From NCBI GenBank assembly GCA_020632695.1, contig JACKFB010000015.1, positions 62,001-126,000 of the forward strand: a DNA stretch of 64,000 nt, written 5' to 3'. The position numbers and the translations under genes are program-made. Source of the DNA: Deltaproteobacteria bacterium (GTDB lineage: Bacteria > Myxococcota_A > UBA9042 > PHBI01 > JACKFB01). Positions 1-9,088 of the stretch are shown here, piece by piece. The first letter of the stretch is position 1, and the number at the start of each line of letters is the position of its first letter. The notes beneath the pieces are model-generated. The model searched no databases. It worked only from the letters and a program-made list of their open reading frames with translations, and was not told where the DNA came from.

Positions 1-44
1 AGAAGCAGGGCGACCAGCAGGGTCGCGATGCGGATGCTGCGCAT
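1..44 (-). CDS. 5' end of a secreted-protein gene (partial, runs off left edge)
   Basis: Only the first 14 codons are inside the window. They begin at the ATG complementary to 42-44 and encode MRSIRIATLLVALL, a charged start followed by a hydrophobic run typical of a signal peptide. A strong Shine-Dalgarno AAGGAG lies about 9 nt upstream on the minus strand, which supports the start. The function cannot be judged from this fragment. It is read in the same direction as the TPR regulator to its right but is separated from it by an intrinsic terminator. Confidence 0.6.
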   Translation of the reverse strand, partial: MRSIRIATLLVALL

Positions 45-139
45 GAAATGTCTCTCCTTCTGGTGGGGCGAACTCGCGGGGTTCGCGAGCTTCAGAAGGA
101 GGAAGGGATCAGGCAGCCTCGAGTTTGCGAAAGCGCCTC

Positions 140-170
140 AAAAATCGCGCGACTATCCGCAAAGTCGCGC
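140..170 (-). terminator. Rho-independent terminator, leftward
   Basis: On the minus strand an 8-bp perfect stem GCGCGACT/AGTCGCGC (147-170) encloses an 8-nt loop and is followed by GA and a run of five T. It lies 135 nt past the stop of the TPR regulator and upstream of the next leftward gene, as expected for a transcript end. Confidence 0.65.
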
Positions 171-304
171 CCGGGGCGGAGCGGCGAGGCGGCGGTCCCG
201 CGGGCGGCGGGGGGCTCGGGCGAGCCGGTGCCAGCAGCTCGGGCGCGTGGCGCCGCCCGAGGTCGCGGCCGCCGGCCAGCTCGCTGCGGACCAGCGAGCA
301 GGGC

Positions 305-2176
305 TCAGGTGGCGACGTGCTCGGGAGGACGCGCGCTGAGCAGACGGTCGAGCGCGTTGACCTCGGACTGGAGGCCGGCGCGGAGGGCCTGGGCGCGCAG
401 GCGCTCGAGCGAGGCGCGGGCGGTGCGCGTCGCGCCAAGGAGGTGACGGACCTCAGCGATGCGGCGGCGGATGCGGGCGCTGACGGTGTAGGCCGAGCGG
501 GCTGGCAGGGCGTCGAGGCGCGCCTCGGCGGCGTCGGTCCAGCTCAGCGCCAGGTCCCGCTCCTTCATATGGCAGAGCGCCAGCGCGACCAGGGCCATCG
601 CCTCGTCGGCGGGCGACTGGCACAGCAGCGCATCCTTATATGCATCCCGCGCGGCGCGGCGCGCGTCGGCCACCTCGCCGAGGGCTGCCAGGGTCTCGGC
701 CAGCAGCACGCTGCTGCGCGAGCGCAGGAACGGGAAGTCGCCAGCGGTCTCCGATTGCTGGAGCGCGACCTGCAGGTGGCGCCGGGCGGCGCTGAACCAG
801 CCGTGCTCGAGGGCGAACTCGCCGAAGTTCAGGTTGATGGTCGCGACGCTGAGCGGACCGGCCTCGCCCGAGGCCGCGGAGGCGACGGATTGCTCGAAGT
901 AGCTGCGGGCCTGCTCGTCGTGGCCGAGAAGCGCGTGCGCGATCGCGACGTTGATCTGCGCCATCAGCACTTCGCGGAGGTCGGACTCGGCCATCGCGGC
1001 GTCGAGGCCGGCCTGATAGTCGGAGAGGGCGGCGGCGATCTCGCCGCGCTCGAAGGCGGCGCCGGCGCGCTGGCGGTAGAAGCGCGACACGCTCACCCGC
1101 GGCTCGGCGCGGGCGTAGCGCTCCAGCGCCTCGTGGGCGGCGATGGCGGCGGCCGAGTCGCCTTGCATCTGCAGGGCGTGATGGCGCGCGAGATGCGCGT
1201 CGACCATCGCGTCGACGGTCTCCTGGTTCGACTCGGCGCAGGCGAGCTGGGCGATGGCCTGGTCCAGGTGGGGCAGGGCCGCGCCCGCGCGCCCCGTGGC
1301 GGTGCGTGTACGGCCCAGCTCGATGGCTAGCCGCGCGCTCATCAGCGGGGCGCGGTGGACCAGGGTCATCAAGCTGACGTCGGCCAGCACCTCGAGGCCG
1401 CGTTCGGGGCGTCCGGCCAGGCGCAGCCCGCGCGCATACGAGAGCCGCACGTCCACCTCGAGAGCGGCGCTGTCCGGCCCCTGCGGGCTCGGTGAGCGCA
1501 CGATCCGCTCGCCCACCCAGACGAACTCCGCCTGCACGTTGCGCCGGGACGCCTCGCTCATCCACGCCTTGCCGGCCCTCCACGCGAGCTCGGCCTCGCC
1601 GATCGCCAGGTTGGCGAGGCAGTGGAGCTCAGGCGCCTCTTCGATCGTCAGGCCGTGCTCGTTCGCCCACTCCAGCGCAGCGCGCGCGTACTCCGGCGGC
1701 AGCCAGGTGTCGTCCTTGAGGATGTCCTCGCAGTGGGTCCACCGCACGAAGCGGTAGGTCTCGACGGCCGCGCCCTCGACGCGCAGCAGGAAGGCGTCCG
1801 AGCCCCGGTCGTCGACGTGGACGCCGTGGAATCCCAGGTGGGCGAGCATCCCGGGGTAGACGCGCGGCCCGAGCGCCGCCGCCAGGCGCAGCCAACGATC
1901 GATCTCGCCGCCTGAAGCCGTCTCCGCGGTGTCCACGAGCTCGAGCGGCGAGACCCCCAGCGCATCGGCGACAGCTGTGACGTAACGCCACTCGGTGGTC
2001 ACCAGCCCGTCGGCGGAACCGGATCCCTGGCGGAGCCACCGGTTGATGCTCCGCTTCGACGGCTCGCCGGCGATCGAGTGGAGGCGCTGGGGTGACCAGC
2101 CACCCTCCTCCATCAACTCGGCGAGACGGTCGGCCCGCAAGCGGACCTTCTTTCCGTCCTCTGGATTCGCGTCCAT
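305..2176 (-). CDS. HTH regulator with long TPR-like helical region
   Basis: A 623-residue cytoplasmic protein. The first ~75 residues resemble an XRE-type helix-turn-helix module (the segment around RLHSIAGEPSKRSINRWL, then VADALGVSPLELVD). The remaining ~540 residues are Ala/Leu/Arg-rich helical pairs typical of tetratricopeptide repeats, with no transmembrane segment. This is the architecture of TPR-containing transcriptional regulators or signal proteins. I chose the ATG at 2174-2176 because the HTH begins right after it; the open frame continues upstream into Arg/Pro-rich sequence without domain character. It is divergent from a sigma-70-like gene, with a perfect palindrome between them, so it may control that gene or itself. 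The ligand or partner is unknown. Confidence 0.75.
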   Translation of the reverse strand: MDANPEDGKKVRLRADRLAELMEEGGWSPQRLHSIAGEPSKRSINRWLRQGSGSADGLVTTEWRYVTAVADALGVSPLELVDTAETASGGEIDRWLRLAAALGPRVYPGMLAHLGFHGVHVDDRGSDAFLLRVEGAAVETYRFVRWTHCEDILKDDTWLPPEYARAALEWANEHGLTIEEAPELHCLANLAIGEAELAWRAGKAWMSEASRRNVQAEFVWVGERIVRSPSPQGPDSAALEVDVRLSYARGLRLAGRPERGLEVLADVSLMTLVHRAPLMSARLAIELGRTRTATGRAGAALPHLDQAIAQLACAESNQETVDAMVDAHLARHHALQMQGDSAAAIAAHEALERYARAEPRVSVSRFYRQRAGAAFERGEIAAALSDYQAGLDAAMAESDLREVLMAQINVAIAHALLGHDEQARSYFEQSVASAASGEAGPLSVATINLNFGEFALEHGWFSAARRHLQVALQQSETAGDFPFLRSRSSVLLAETLAALGEVADARRAARDAYKDALLCQSPADEAMALVALALCHMKERDLALSWTDAAEARLDALPARSAYTVSARIRRRIAEVRHLLGATRTARASLERLRAQALRAGLQSEVNALDRLLSARPPEHVAT

Positions 2177-2276
2177 CAGCGTGGCGCTCCGGACTCCACG
2201 TCCCGGTCGAAGTTGCGGCGTGCGGTAGGCGCATGCTTCAGGAGACACAGTAGACCAGACGGGGGGATCACAGAAA

Positions 2277-2294
2277 GGTGGGACATGTCCCACC
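2277..2294. promoter_or_regulatory. 18-bp perfect palindrome, probable operator
   Basis: GGTGGGACATGTCCCACC is a perfect inverted repeat with no spacer. It lies between the divergent HTH/TPR regulator and the sigma-like gene, about 100 bp from the first start and 31-49 bp from the possible starts of the second. Such symmetry suggests a dimeric DNA-binding protein. The adjacent HTH regulator is the obvious candidate, by inference only. Confidence 0.55.
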
Positions 2295-2325
2295 CCCCGC
2301 GGGGAGCGTGGGTGACTCTCGGATC

Positions 2326-3366
2326 GTGACCGACGCACTCCACACCTCCGAGACCTCCCTGACGCGCCTCTTCCTCGCCTGGCAGGCGGGTTCGCGGCCA
2401 TCCGGCGACCGCTTCTTCCGAGGTGTGACACGTCGGTTGCAGGGTTACGCCCGAGCGCACGCTCGGGACATCGACGCCGATGACCTGCTCCAGGACGTGT
2501 TCCTCACCTTCGTCGAGCACGCGGATGGCTTCGACGTCAGCGGGGGTGACGGCGCGATCGTGTCCTGGTTCAAGGTCACGCTGCAGCGACGGATGTGGGC
2601 CATGTCCAAGCGCATGAAGCGCGAGCGCCCCGCGGCCGAGCCGGAGATGGACGCCTCGCCCGCCGTCGAGCCCTGCGGCGACGACGCCATCGAGGTGGTC
2701 GAGGCCCGGCTCGAGGCCGCCTCTCGCGTCGCCACGCTGCGGGAGGTGTCCACCGACCGCACGGCGATCCGATTCCATCGGGCCACCACGCGGCGCATCG
2801 CTGCCCTCGCCGATCGGCTCGAGGCCGTCCTGGTCGAAGGCGCCGAGCCCGCCGAGACCTCGGGAGCCCTGGCCGCGCAGGTCGGCTGGTCCCCGTTCCA
2901 ACTCTGGCAGATGTCCCACCGCCTGGAGGAGGCCCTCGCGCCTCCCCAAGCGCGAGAGACACCTGCAACCGAATCGGTGGCGGCTGCGGCCGACCCCGAA
3001 TGCCCGCCCGCTTCCGGCGCTCACGCGACCGGCATCGGGCGGGGTCTGACGCGCGCTCCCGTACCGAGTGCCGCGCATCGCGTCTCTGCTCCCGAAGCGG
3101 TGACATCGGGAAGTTCCAGGGAGTCGATGCGTGTCGAGCTGGGTGCGGGGGCGCGTACCCTTCCATGGTCGCGCCGGCGACCACCGCCGCGGCATCGCGC
3201 GCTCTCGTGCGCGCCCGCCGTGTCGGCCACGCCGGCGCTGGCCTCCGTGCGTGCAAGCGGCTCCCAGCGAGCCGGCTGCCGTGACGGGCCGAGAGGCCCG
3301 GGAGCGTCGCAGGCGACGAGACGCTGGCGGGCCAGCCCGGCCGCGGAGTTGCGCGCGGCGGTGTGA
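2326..3366 (+). CDS. Sigma-70-family-like (ECF-type) protein with odd C-terminal tail
   Basis: The first ~200 residues resemble an ECF sigma factor. The region-2-like helix DADDLLQDVFLTF is followed by a WFKVTLQRRMW segment (region 2.3/2.4-like). After an acidic linker comes a region-4-like C-terminal helix set containing SPFQLWQMSHRLEEAL. The start is uncertain: GTG at 2278, 2308 and 2326 are in frame; 2278 lies inside the palindrome, so I prefer 2308 or 2326. From about 2941 the frame stays open for another ~140 codons, but third-position G/C preference falls and the peptide becomes Arg/Ser/Pro-rich with no family character. The true protein may end near 2940 by a lost stop or frameshift. 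It is divergent from the HTH/TPR regulator. Confidence 0.6.
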   Translation: MTDALHTSETSLTRLFLAWQAGSRPSGDRFFRGVTRRLQGYARAHARDIDADDLLQDVFLTFVEHADGFDVSGGDGAIVSWFKVTLQRRMWAMSKRMKRERPAAEPEMDASPAVEPCGDDAIEVVEARLEAASRVATLREVSTDRTAIRFHRATTRRIAALADRLEAVLVEGAEPAETSGALAAQVGWSPFQLWQMSHRLEEALAPPQARETPATESVAAAADPECPPASGAHATGIGRGLTRAPVPSAAHRVSAPEAVTSGSSRESMRVELGAGARTLPWSRRRPPPRHRALSCAPAVSATPALASVRASGSQRAGCRDGPRGPGASQATRRWRASPAAELRAAV

Positions 3367-3446
3367 CAGGGCTCCGTTACATCGGGGTGCAAAGGGCGAA
3401 ACAGCGCGATAGACTCGCGCCGCGTTGACCTGCCCGGATTGCCTCG

Positions 3447-4676
3447 ATGCCCATCACGCCACCCGCATCCCCCCGCGTCGCCCTCGGTGGGCGGGTCCTG
3501 ACCCTGCTCCTGCTGGTCAGCGCCGCCGTGCCGGTGCGCGCGGCCCCCGCGGCGGATCATCTCCGCGCCTGGCAGAAGGCCCAGGCGGCGCTCCAGGCGG
3601 GCCAGCCCGAGCAGGCGCTCGAGCTGCTCGAGGAGGCGCACCGCCTGGCGCCCGACGAGCCGCTCTACACCTACCACCTCGGCCACCTGCAGGAGCGCCT
3701 CGGCTTCAACGCGGGCGCGCTGCAGTCGCTGACCTCGGTGCTCGGGCATCCCGGGCTGGACCCGGCGCTGCGCGAGCTGGCGGCCACGAAGGTGGAGGTC
3801 CTGCAGCGGGTGGCCGACAAGGCGGTCCTCCGCCTGCGGACGATCCCCCGCGAGATGCGGGTCCAGGTCGACGAGCAGGCGCTGTGGGAGTCGCGGCCGG
3901 ACCTGCCGGTGGCTCCCGGCGTGCATCTGGTGTGCGTCATCGACCGGGACAGCGTGAAGGGTCGATGCTGGCACCTGGAGTTGGTGGCCGGGCGGCGCTT
4001 CGACTGGACCGAGGGCGGCCCGACCGGTGAGCGCGCCTTCCTGCACTGGCCCGGCGAACCGTCGGCGACGCGCCTCTACCTGGACCGGTACCCGTTGATC
4101 GTCGACCTCTCGCACCTGGACACGCTCGAGGTGGACGCTGGCACCGTCGACGGCGCCGTGGGCTACGCGACCGGCGAGGATCGCTTCCGCTTCCCCATCG
4201 CCGCAGGCGAGCTGCAGGACATCCCCACGCGCAGCGCCCCGCGGGTGGTCGCCAGCGGGTCCGAGGCCGACGCGACGGCGCTCTACGCCCGGTCGGAGCG
4301 CCACGCACGCCGGGTGGGCCCCGTGCCGTGGATCGTGGCGGGCACCGGCCTCGCGGCGGTGGCCGTCGGCGCGGTGTTCCTGGCGGGAGGCGCCTCCGAC
4401 CGCCGGGCCGTGGAGGACGCGCGGGCCAGCTCGCCCGGAGGGGGGCTGCCCGTGTCGAGCCTCTCCTACGCCGAGGCGGCCCGCCGCTGGGACGACGGCA
4501 ATTCCAAGACACGCCTGGGCGGGGCCCTCGTCGGCGTCGGCACCGGGTTGGCCGCGGGGGGCGTGCTCTGGTGGGTGCTCGCGCGGCGACCGGCCGCGGA
4601 CGAGCCGGCCACGGGGGCGTCGGTTTGGACAGCGCCAGGAGCGGCGGGCGTCACGTGGCGGGGTACCTTCCGATGA
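3447..4676 (+). CDS. Secreted TPR/PEGA-like envelope protein
   Basis: 409 residues. There is an N-terminal signal peptide (hydrophobic TLLLLVSAAVP, cleavage likely after VRAAPA). A TPR-like helical hairpin with the spacing of a single repeat array follows at about 35-110 (AGQPEQALELLEEAHRLAPDE). A beta-rich PEGA-like stretch follows at about 125-190. Two hydrophobic segments lie near the C-terminus (WIVAGTGLAAVAVGAVFLAG and LVGVGTGLAAGGVLWWVLA). This arrangement is common in myxobacterial envelope proteins of unknown role. Its TGA overlaps the ATG of the next gene (ATGA at 4673-4676), so the two are probably translated together and may act at the same surface. A weak -10-like TAGACT lies at 3410-3415. 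Confidence 0.8.
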   Translation: MPITPPASPRVALGGRVLTLLLLVSAAVPVRAAPAADHLRAWQKAQAALQAGQPEQALELLEEAHRLAPDEPLYTYHLGHLQERLGFNAGALQSLTSVLGHPGLDPALRELAATKVEVLQRVADKAVLRLRTIPREMRVQVDEQALWESRPDLPVAPGVHLVCVIDRDSVKGRCWHLELVAGRRFDWTEGGPTGERAFLHWPGEPSATRLYLDRYPLIVDLSHLDTLEVDAGTVDGAVGYATGEDRFRFPIAAGELQDIPTRSAPRVVASGSEADATALYARSERHARRVGPVPWIVAGTGLAAVAVGAVFLAGGASDRRAVEDARASSPGGGLPVSSLSYAEAARRWDDGNSKTRLGGALVGVGTGLAAGGVLWWVLARRPAADEPATGASVWTAPGAAGVTWRGTFR

Positions 4677-7600
4677 TGACGATGGCTGTGCGGGCGGCGC
4701 TCGGGCGCTCCCTGTCGCGCGTGGGCCCGACGCTCGCCGCGGTGGCGTTGCTGGCGGCGTGTACCGAGGGGCTGGACCCCAACTCGGCGCTCTACCCGTG
4801 CGAGTCCAGCGCCGACTGCGCCGTCGGCTACGTCTGCGATGTGGCGGAGGGGATCTGCCTGCCGACGGCGGGGGGCGACGTGACCGCGCCCGACGCGGTG
4901 GCCGACGCGGGGGACGCCGACCTCGAGGTGGCTGACGCCGAGACCCCGGACGCCGACGCGGACGCGGACGCGGCGGACGCCGTCGACGCGGTCGAGACGA
5001 CCGAGGTCGCCGATGGCGACGATGCGGTCGACACGGAGGCGGACGGCGCAGATGGCGCAGACGGGGGCGACGTCGCCGACGGAGACGGCGGGGAGGATGG
5101 CACCGACGCGGCGGATTCCGACGGGGACGCGGTGTTCATCCCCTGCGATCCGCAGCAGCAGAGCCCCTGCGACGACGCCAACCCCTGCACCGACGACGTC
5201 TGCGACCCGGTCGCGGGGTGCGTCTACACCGACAACGCGGCGACCTGTGATGACCAGGATCCGTGCACCTCCGACGACGTCTGCGCGGCGGGGGCCTGCG
5301 GCGGGACACCGCTGGACTGCGACGACGCCAACGCCTGCACCGACGACATCTGCAACCCCAAGACCCTGAAGTGCCTGCATCTGGCCAAGCCGCCCTGCTC
5401 CGACGACGACGCGTGCACCACCGACAGCTGCGACCCGCTCACCGGCGACTGCGTGTTCGCGCCGCTGGACTGCGACGACGGGGTCTTCTGCAACGGCACC
5501 GAGACCTGCGACGCTGGGGCCGGCGGCTGCAAGGCCGGTGCGCCGGTCAGCTGCCCGGCTGGTCAGGCGTGCGACGAGGAGGCCGGCGCCTGCGCGCCCG
5601 ACGTGGTGGTCTGCACCCCGGACTGCGACGGGAAGGAGTGCGGCGACGACGGCTGCGAGGGGAGCTGCGGGAGCTGCGGCCTGGACGAACTCTGCTCCGC
5701 GGCCGGCCTGTGCGAGACCAAGCCGCCGCTCGAGCCCGGGCCGCTCGACGGGGGCTCGATGTTCACGTCCTTGAGCTTCGCGCCCGTGAGCTGCTGCGCG
5801 GACCTCACGGGCGACAGCACCAACGACAACGCCCTGCGCTCGTACATGGACCAGGTGCTCGCGCCGCTCATCTACGGCAGCTCCGGCCCTGACGCGGCGC
5901 TCGCCGCGGGGATCCAGGCGGGCGACCTGGTCATGGTGTTGGGGACGCTCGGCCTCACCAGCACCAGCGCCGACGCGGACATCGAGTTGAGCTCGTACCG
6001 CGCGGTCGACGCCGACGCGGACTTCGCCGACAACCTGGCCGGAGACGGCAGCGTGCTGGTGCTGCCCGAGGACGTGGACGCCGGCGGCGATGGGATCCAC
6101 ACGCTGCCCGGAGCCATCGCCGGAGGTCAGCTCACGGCCGGTCCTGGCGAGGTGGTGCTGACCCTGCCGCTTCTGGGGGCGACCTTCGACGTCTTGATCC
6201 AGAGGGCGGCGATGACGGCCACCGTCAGCCCCGGCACCAACGGCAAGGGGATGGATCTCTCGTCGGGCCATGTGGGCGGTGCCATCGCGCTGACCGACAT
6301 GGTGGATGCCCTCAACGCCGGGTTCGCCGCGTGCACCTGCTGGGGCTTGAACGGCGCGCCGGCGATCCGCGCGGTGACGGCGTCGACGCTCGGCTGCACC
6401 CCGGCGGCCAACGCGGCGAAGCCGCAGTGTCTGGTACCGAACGACGGGGAGATCTGCACGAACCTGCAGATCAACAAGGGCAGCCTGTGCGCCTCGCTGA
6501 ACCTCTTCAAGCCGGACGTGGATCTGGACGGAGACAGCGCGGCGGACGCCTACTCGGTGGGCTTCGACTTCGGGTCCAAGAGCGCGGAGATCGCCGGCGT
6601 GAAGCCGGTGTGCACGCCCGCATGCGCGGCGAAGGAGTGCGGCGACGACGGGTGCGGCGGGTCCTGCGGGGACTGCACCGGGACCGACATCTGCGACGCG
6701 GGGACCTGCGTGGCGGCTTGCACCGCGGACTGCACGGCGAAGGAGTGCGGCGACGACGGCTGCGGCGGGTCCTGCGGGGACTGCTCCGGGGGCGACATCT
6801 GCGACGCGGGCTCGTGCGTTCCCTGCACGGCCGACTGCACCACGAAGGAGTGCGGCGACGACGGGTGCGGCGGGTCGTGCGGTGACTGCTCCGGGGGCGA
6901 CATCTGCGACGCGGGCTCGTGCGTGCCCTGCACCGCCGACTGCACGGCGAAGGAGTGCGGCGACGACGGCTGTGGCGGCTCGTGCGGTGACTGCTCCGGG
7001 GGCTTCGAGTGCGACGCCGGGACCTGCGTGGCGACCTGCACCGCGGACTGCACGGCGAAGGAGTGCGGCGACGACGGGTGCGGCGGTTCGTGCGGCGACT
7101 GCGCTGGGGGCTTCGAGTGCGACGCCGGGACCTGCGTGGCGACCTGCACCGCGGACTGCACGGTGAAGGAGTGCGGCGACGACGGCTGTGGCGGCTCGTG
7201 CGGTGACTGCTCCGGGGGCTTCGAGTGCGACGCCGGGACCTGCGTGGCGACCTGCACCGCGGACTGCACCACGAAGGAGTGCGGCGACGACGGGTGCGGC
7301 GGTTCGTGCGGCGACTGCGCTGGGGGCTTCGAGTGCGACGCCGGGACCTGCGTGGCGGCCTGCACCGCGGACTGCACGGCGAAGGAGTGCGGCGAGGACG
7401 GCTGCGGCGGTTCGTGCGGCGACTGCGCTGGGGGCTTCGAGTGTGACGCCGGGACCTGCGTGGCGGCCTGCACCGCGGACTGCACGGCGAAGGACTGCGG
7501 CGAGGACGGCTGCGGCGGTTCGTGCGGCGACTGCGCCGGTGGCTTCGCGTGCGATGCCGGGACCTGCGTGGCGGCCTGCACCGCGGACTGCACGGCGAAG

Positions 7601-9055
7601 GACTGCGGCGAGGACGGGTGCGGCGGTTCGTGCGGCGACTGCGCCGGTGGCTTCGCGTGCGACGCCGGGACCTGCGTGGCGAACTGCACGCCGGACTGCA
7701 CGGCGAAGATTTGCGGCGACGACGGGTGCGGCGGCTCTTGCGGGGCCTGCGCTGACGGGACCTCGTGCAGCGCCGACCAGGCGGCCTGCGTGGTGAGCTG
7801 CGGCGACTCAGAGACGGTGCTCCCGAGCGAGATCTGCGATGGTGTACCCCAGTGCACCAACGGCTCCGACGAGTCGTCCTGCGCCCTGTGCGCCGACGGG
7901 GTCCAGGGCATCCGCCAGGAGCAGCTCTGCGACGGCCCGGTGGACTGCAACGACGGCTCCGACGAGGGCGGGACCTGCCTGCCGTGTCTGGGTGGCGGCA
8001 CCTATCACGTGAGCGTGCGGTGCGACGACGTGCAGGACTGCGCCGACGGCAGCGACGAGGCCTTCTGCGGGATCCCCTGCTCCAATGGGACCTTCATCGA
8101 CGAGACCCAGCTCTGCGACGGCACCAGCGACTGCCCCGACGGCGGCGACGAGAGCGACTGCTTCACCTGCGACGGCGGCAGCACCCTGCTGCCGAAGATC
8201 GACCTGTGTGACGGCGTCACCGACTGCACCGACGGCGCCGACGAGACGGTGTGCTTCGTCTGCGACGGCACCCTCGAGATCCCGCCGAGCGCGCTCTGCG
8301 ACAGCGTGCAGGACTGCGCCGACGGCACCGACGAGCAGAACTGCGAGTGCGTGCCGGACTGCGAGGGGCGCGTGTGCGGCGACGACGGCTGCTCGGGGAC
8401 CTGCGGCACCTGCGGTCCTGGTCAGCTCTGTGGCCTCGACGGCCAGTGCTCGGGTGACATCGACTGCTGCGTGGGCACCGACTGCTGCAGCGCGCACGCG
8501 GCCGCCGGCTGCAACGAGGAGAAGGTGACGACCTGCGTCTGCTCGCTGGACGACTTCTGCTGCACCACCGCGTGGGATGCCAGCTGCGCCGGCCTCGCGA
8601 GCGGATCGTGTCAGTACTCGTGCGGCTGCGACCCGGCCTGCGACGCCCCGCTCACCTGCGGGCCGGCCGGGGTGTGCGAGTGGGCGTGCCCGGGCGGCGT
8701 CGGGGCCGCCACCGTCGAACAGATCTGCGACGGCAACGCCGACTGCCCCGGGGCGGAGGACGAGACCGACTGCTGGCTCTGCCAGGACGGAAGCCACAGC
8801 GTGCCAGGCGTGCTGCTGTGCAACGGCACCGCGGAGTGCTCCGATTTCAGCGACGAGAGCTTCTGCGCCGACTGCATCACCGGCGGCGGCACCGTGCACC
8901 TCTCCCTGGTGTGCAACGGAGAGGTCCAGTGCTCCGATGGAAGCGACGAGGCGGTGTGCTCGTGTGACGGCGGTAGCGTCACCCTCGACGGGTTCGACCT
9001 GTGCAACGGCGTCGCCGACTGCGCCGACGGGTTCGACGAGAGCATCTGCGACTGA
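4673..9055 (+). CDS. Giant Cys-rich lipoprotein with 36-aa tandem repeats and LDLa-like modules
   Basis: 1460 residues. The signal peptide ends in the lipobox LLAAC. An Asp/Ala/Val-rich linker follows (about 65-160), then Cys-rich CDDxNPCTDDxCD modules (about 160-310). A unique non-repetitive domain with few Cys follows (about 350-640). Eleven tandem repeats of ~36 residues occupy 647-1042, each built on CxxDCxxKxCGDDGCGGSCG with eight Cys per unit. From 1043 to the end there are about ten modules of the form C...CDGxxDCxDGSDExxC, the calcium-binding half of an LDL-receptor class A domain. A further CGDDGC repeat and a CC-rich insert interrupt them. The predicted place is the outer-membrane surface. 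An adhesion or ligand-binding role is inference. The start overlaps the upstream stop as ATGA. Confidence 0.85.
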   Translation: MMTMAVRAALGRSLSRVGPTLAAVALLAACTEGLDPNSALYPCESSADCAVGYVCDVAEGICLPTAGGDVTAPDAVADAGDADLEVADAETPDADADADAADAVDAVETTEVADGDDAVDTEADGADGADGGDVADGDGGEDGTDAADSDGDAVFIPCDPQQQSPCDDANPCTDDVCDPVAGCVYTDNAATCDDQDPCTSDDVCAAGACGGTPLDCDDANACTDDICNPKTLKCLHLAKPPCSDDDACTTDSCDPLTGDCVFAPLDCDDGVFCNGTETCDAGAGGCKAGAPVSCPAGQACDEEAGACAPDVVVCTPDCDGKECGDDGCEGSCGSCGLDELCSAAGLCETKPPLEPGPLDGGSMFTSLSFAPVSCCADLTGDSTNDNALRSYMDQVLAPLIYGSSGPDAALAAGIQAGDLVMVLGTLGLTSTSADADIELSSYRAVDADADFADNLAGDGSVLVLPEDVDAGGDGIHTLPGAIAGGQLTAGPGEVVLTLPLLGATFDVLIQRAAMTATVSPGTNGKGMDLSSGHVGGAIALTDMVDALNAGFAACTCWGLNGAPAIRAVTASTLGCTPAANAAKPQCLVPNDGEICTNLQINKGSLCASLNLFKPDVDLDGDSAADAYSVGFDFGSKSAEIAGVKPVCTPACAAKECGDDGCGGSCGDCTGTDICDAGTCVAACTADCTAKECGDDGCGGSCGDCSGGDICDAGSCVPCTADCTTKECGDDGCGGSCGDCSGGDICDAGSCVPCTADCTAKECGDDGCGGSCGDCSGGFECDAGTCVATCTADCTAKECGDDGCGGSCGDCAGGFECDAGTCVATCTADCTVKECGDDGCGGSCGDCSGGFECDAGTCVATCTADCTTKECGDDGCGGSCGDCAGGFECDAGTCVAACTADCTAKECGEDGCGGSCGDCAGGFECDAGTCVAACTADCTAKDCGEDGCGGSCGDCAGGFACDAGTCVAACTADCTAKDCGEDGCGGSCGDCAGGFACDAGTCVANCTPDCTAKICGDDGCGGSCGACADGTSCSADQAACVVSCGDSETVLPSEICDGVPQCTNGSDESSCALCADGVQGIRQEQLCDGPVDCNDGSDEGGTCLPCLGGGTYHVSVRCDDVQDCADGSDEAFCGIPCSNGTFIDETQLCDGTSDCPDGGDESDCFTCDGGSTLLPKIDLCDGVTDCTDGADETVCFVCDGTLEIPPSALCDSVQDCADGTDEQNCECVPDCEGRVCGDDGCSGTCGTCGPGQLCGLDGQCSGDIDCCVGTDCCSAHAAAGCNEEKVTTCVCSLDDFCCTTAWDASCAGLASGSCQYSCGCDPACDAPLTCGPAGVCEWACPGGVGAATVEQICDGNADCPGAEDETDCWLCQDGSHSVPGVLLCNGTAECSDFSDESFCADCITGGGTVHLSLVCNGEVQCSDGSDEAVCSCDGGSVTLDGFDLCNGVADCADGFDESICD
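6611..7798 (+). repeat. 11 tandem 105-108-bp repeats inside the Cys-rich lipoprotein gene
   Basis: Eleven consecutive copies of a 105-108-bp unit encode CGDDGCGGSCG-type Cys repeats. Neighbouring copies are nearly identical at the DNA level, and variants alternate (SGGFE/AGGFE, TAKE/TTKE/TVKE), which points to recent unequal crossing-over or gene conversion. Divergent single copies lie outside the array at about 5612-5716 and 8350-8450. The copy number is likely to vary between strains. Confidence 0.9.
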
Positions 9056-9088
9056 CGGAGGGGCGCGCGCGCGACGGCCCCGCGGCGC

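Noticed and set aside
305..1330. Rightward frame 125-1330 as a gene
   Set aside because: It is antisense to the TPR regulator, lacks a ribosome site and shows no family motif.
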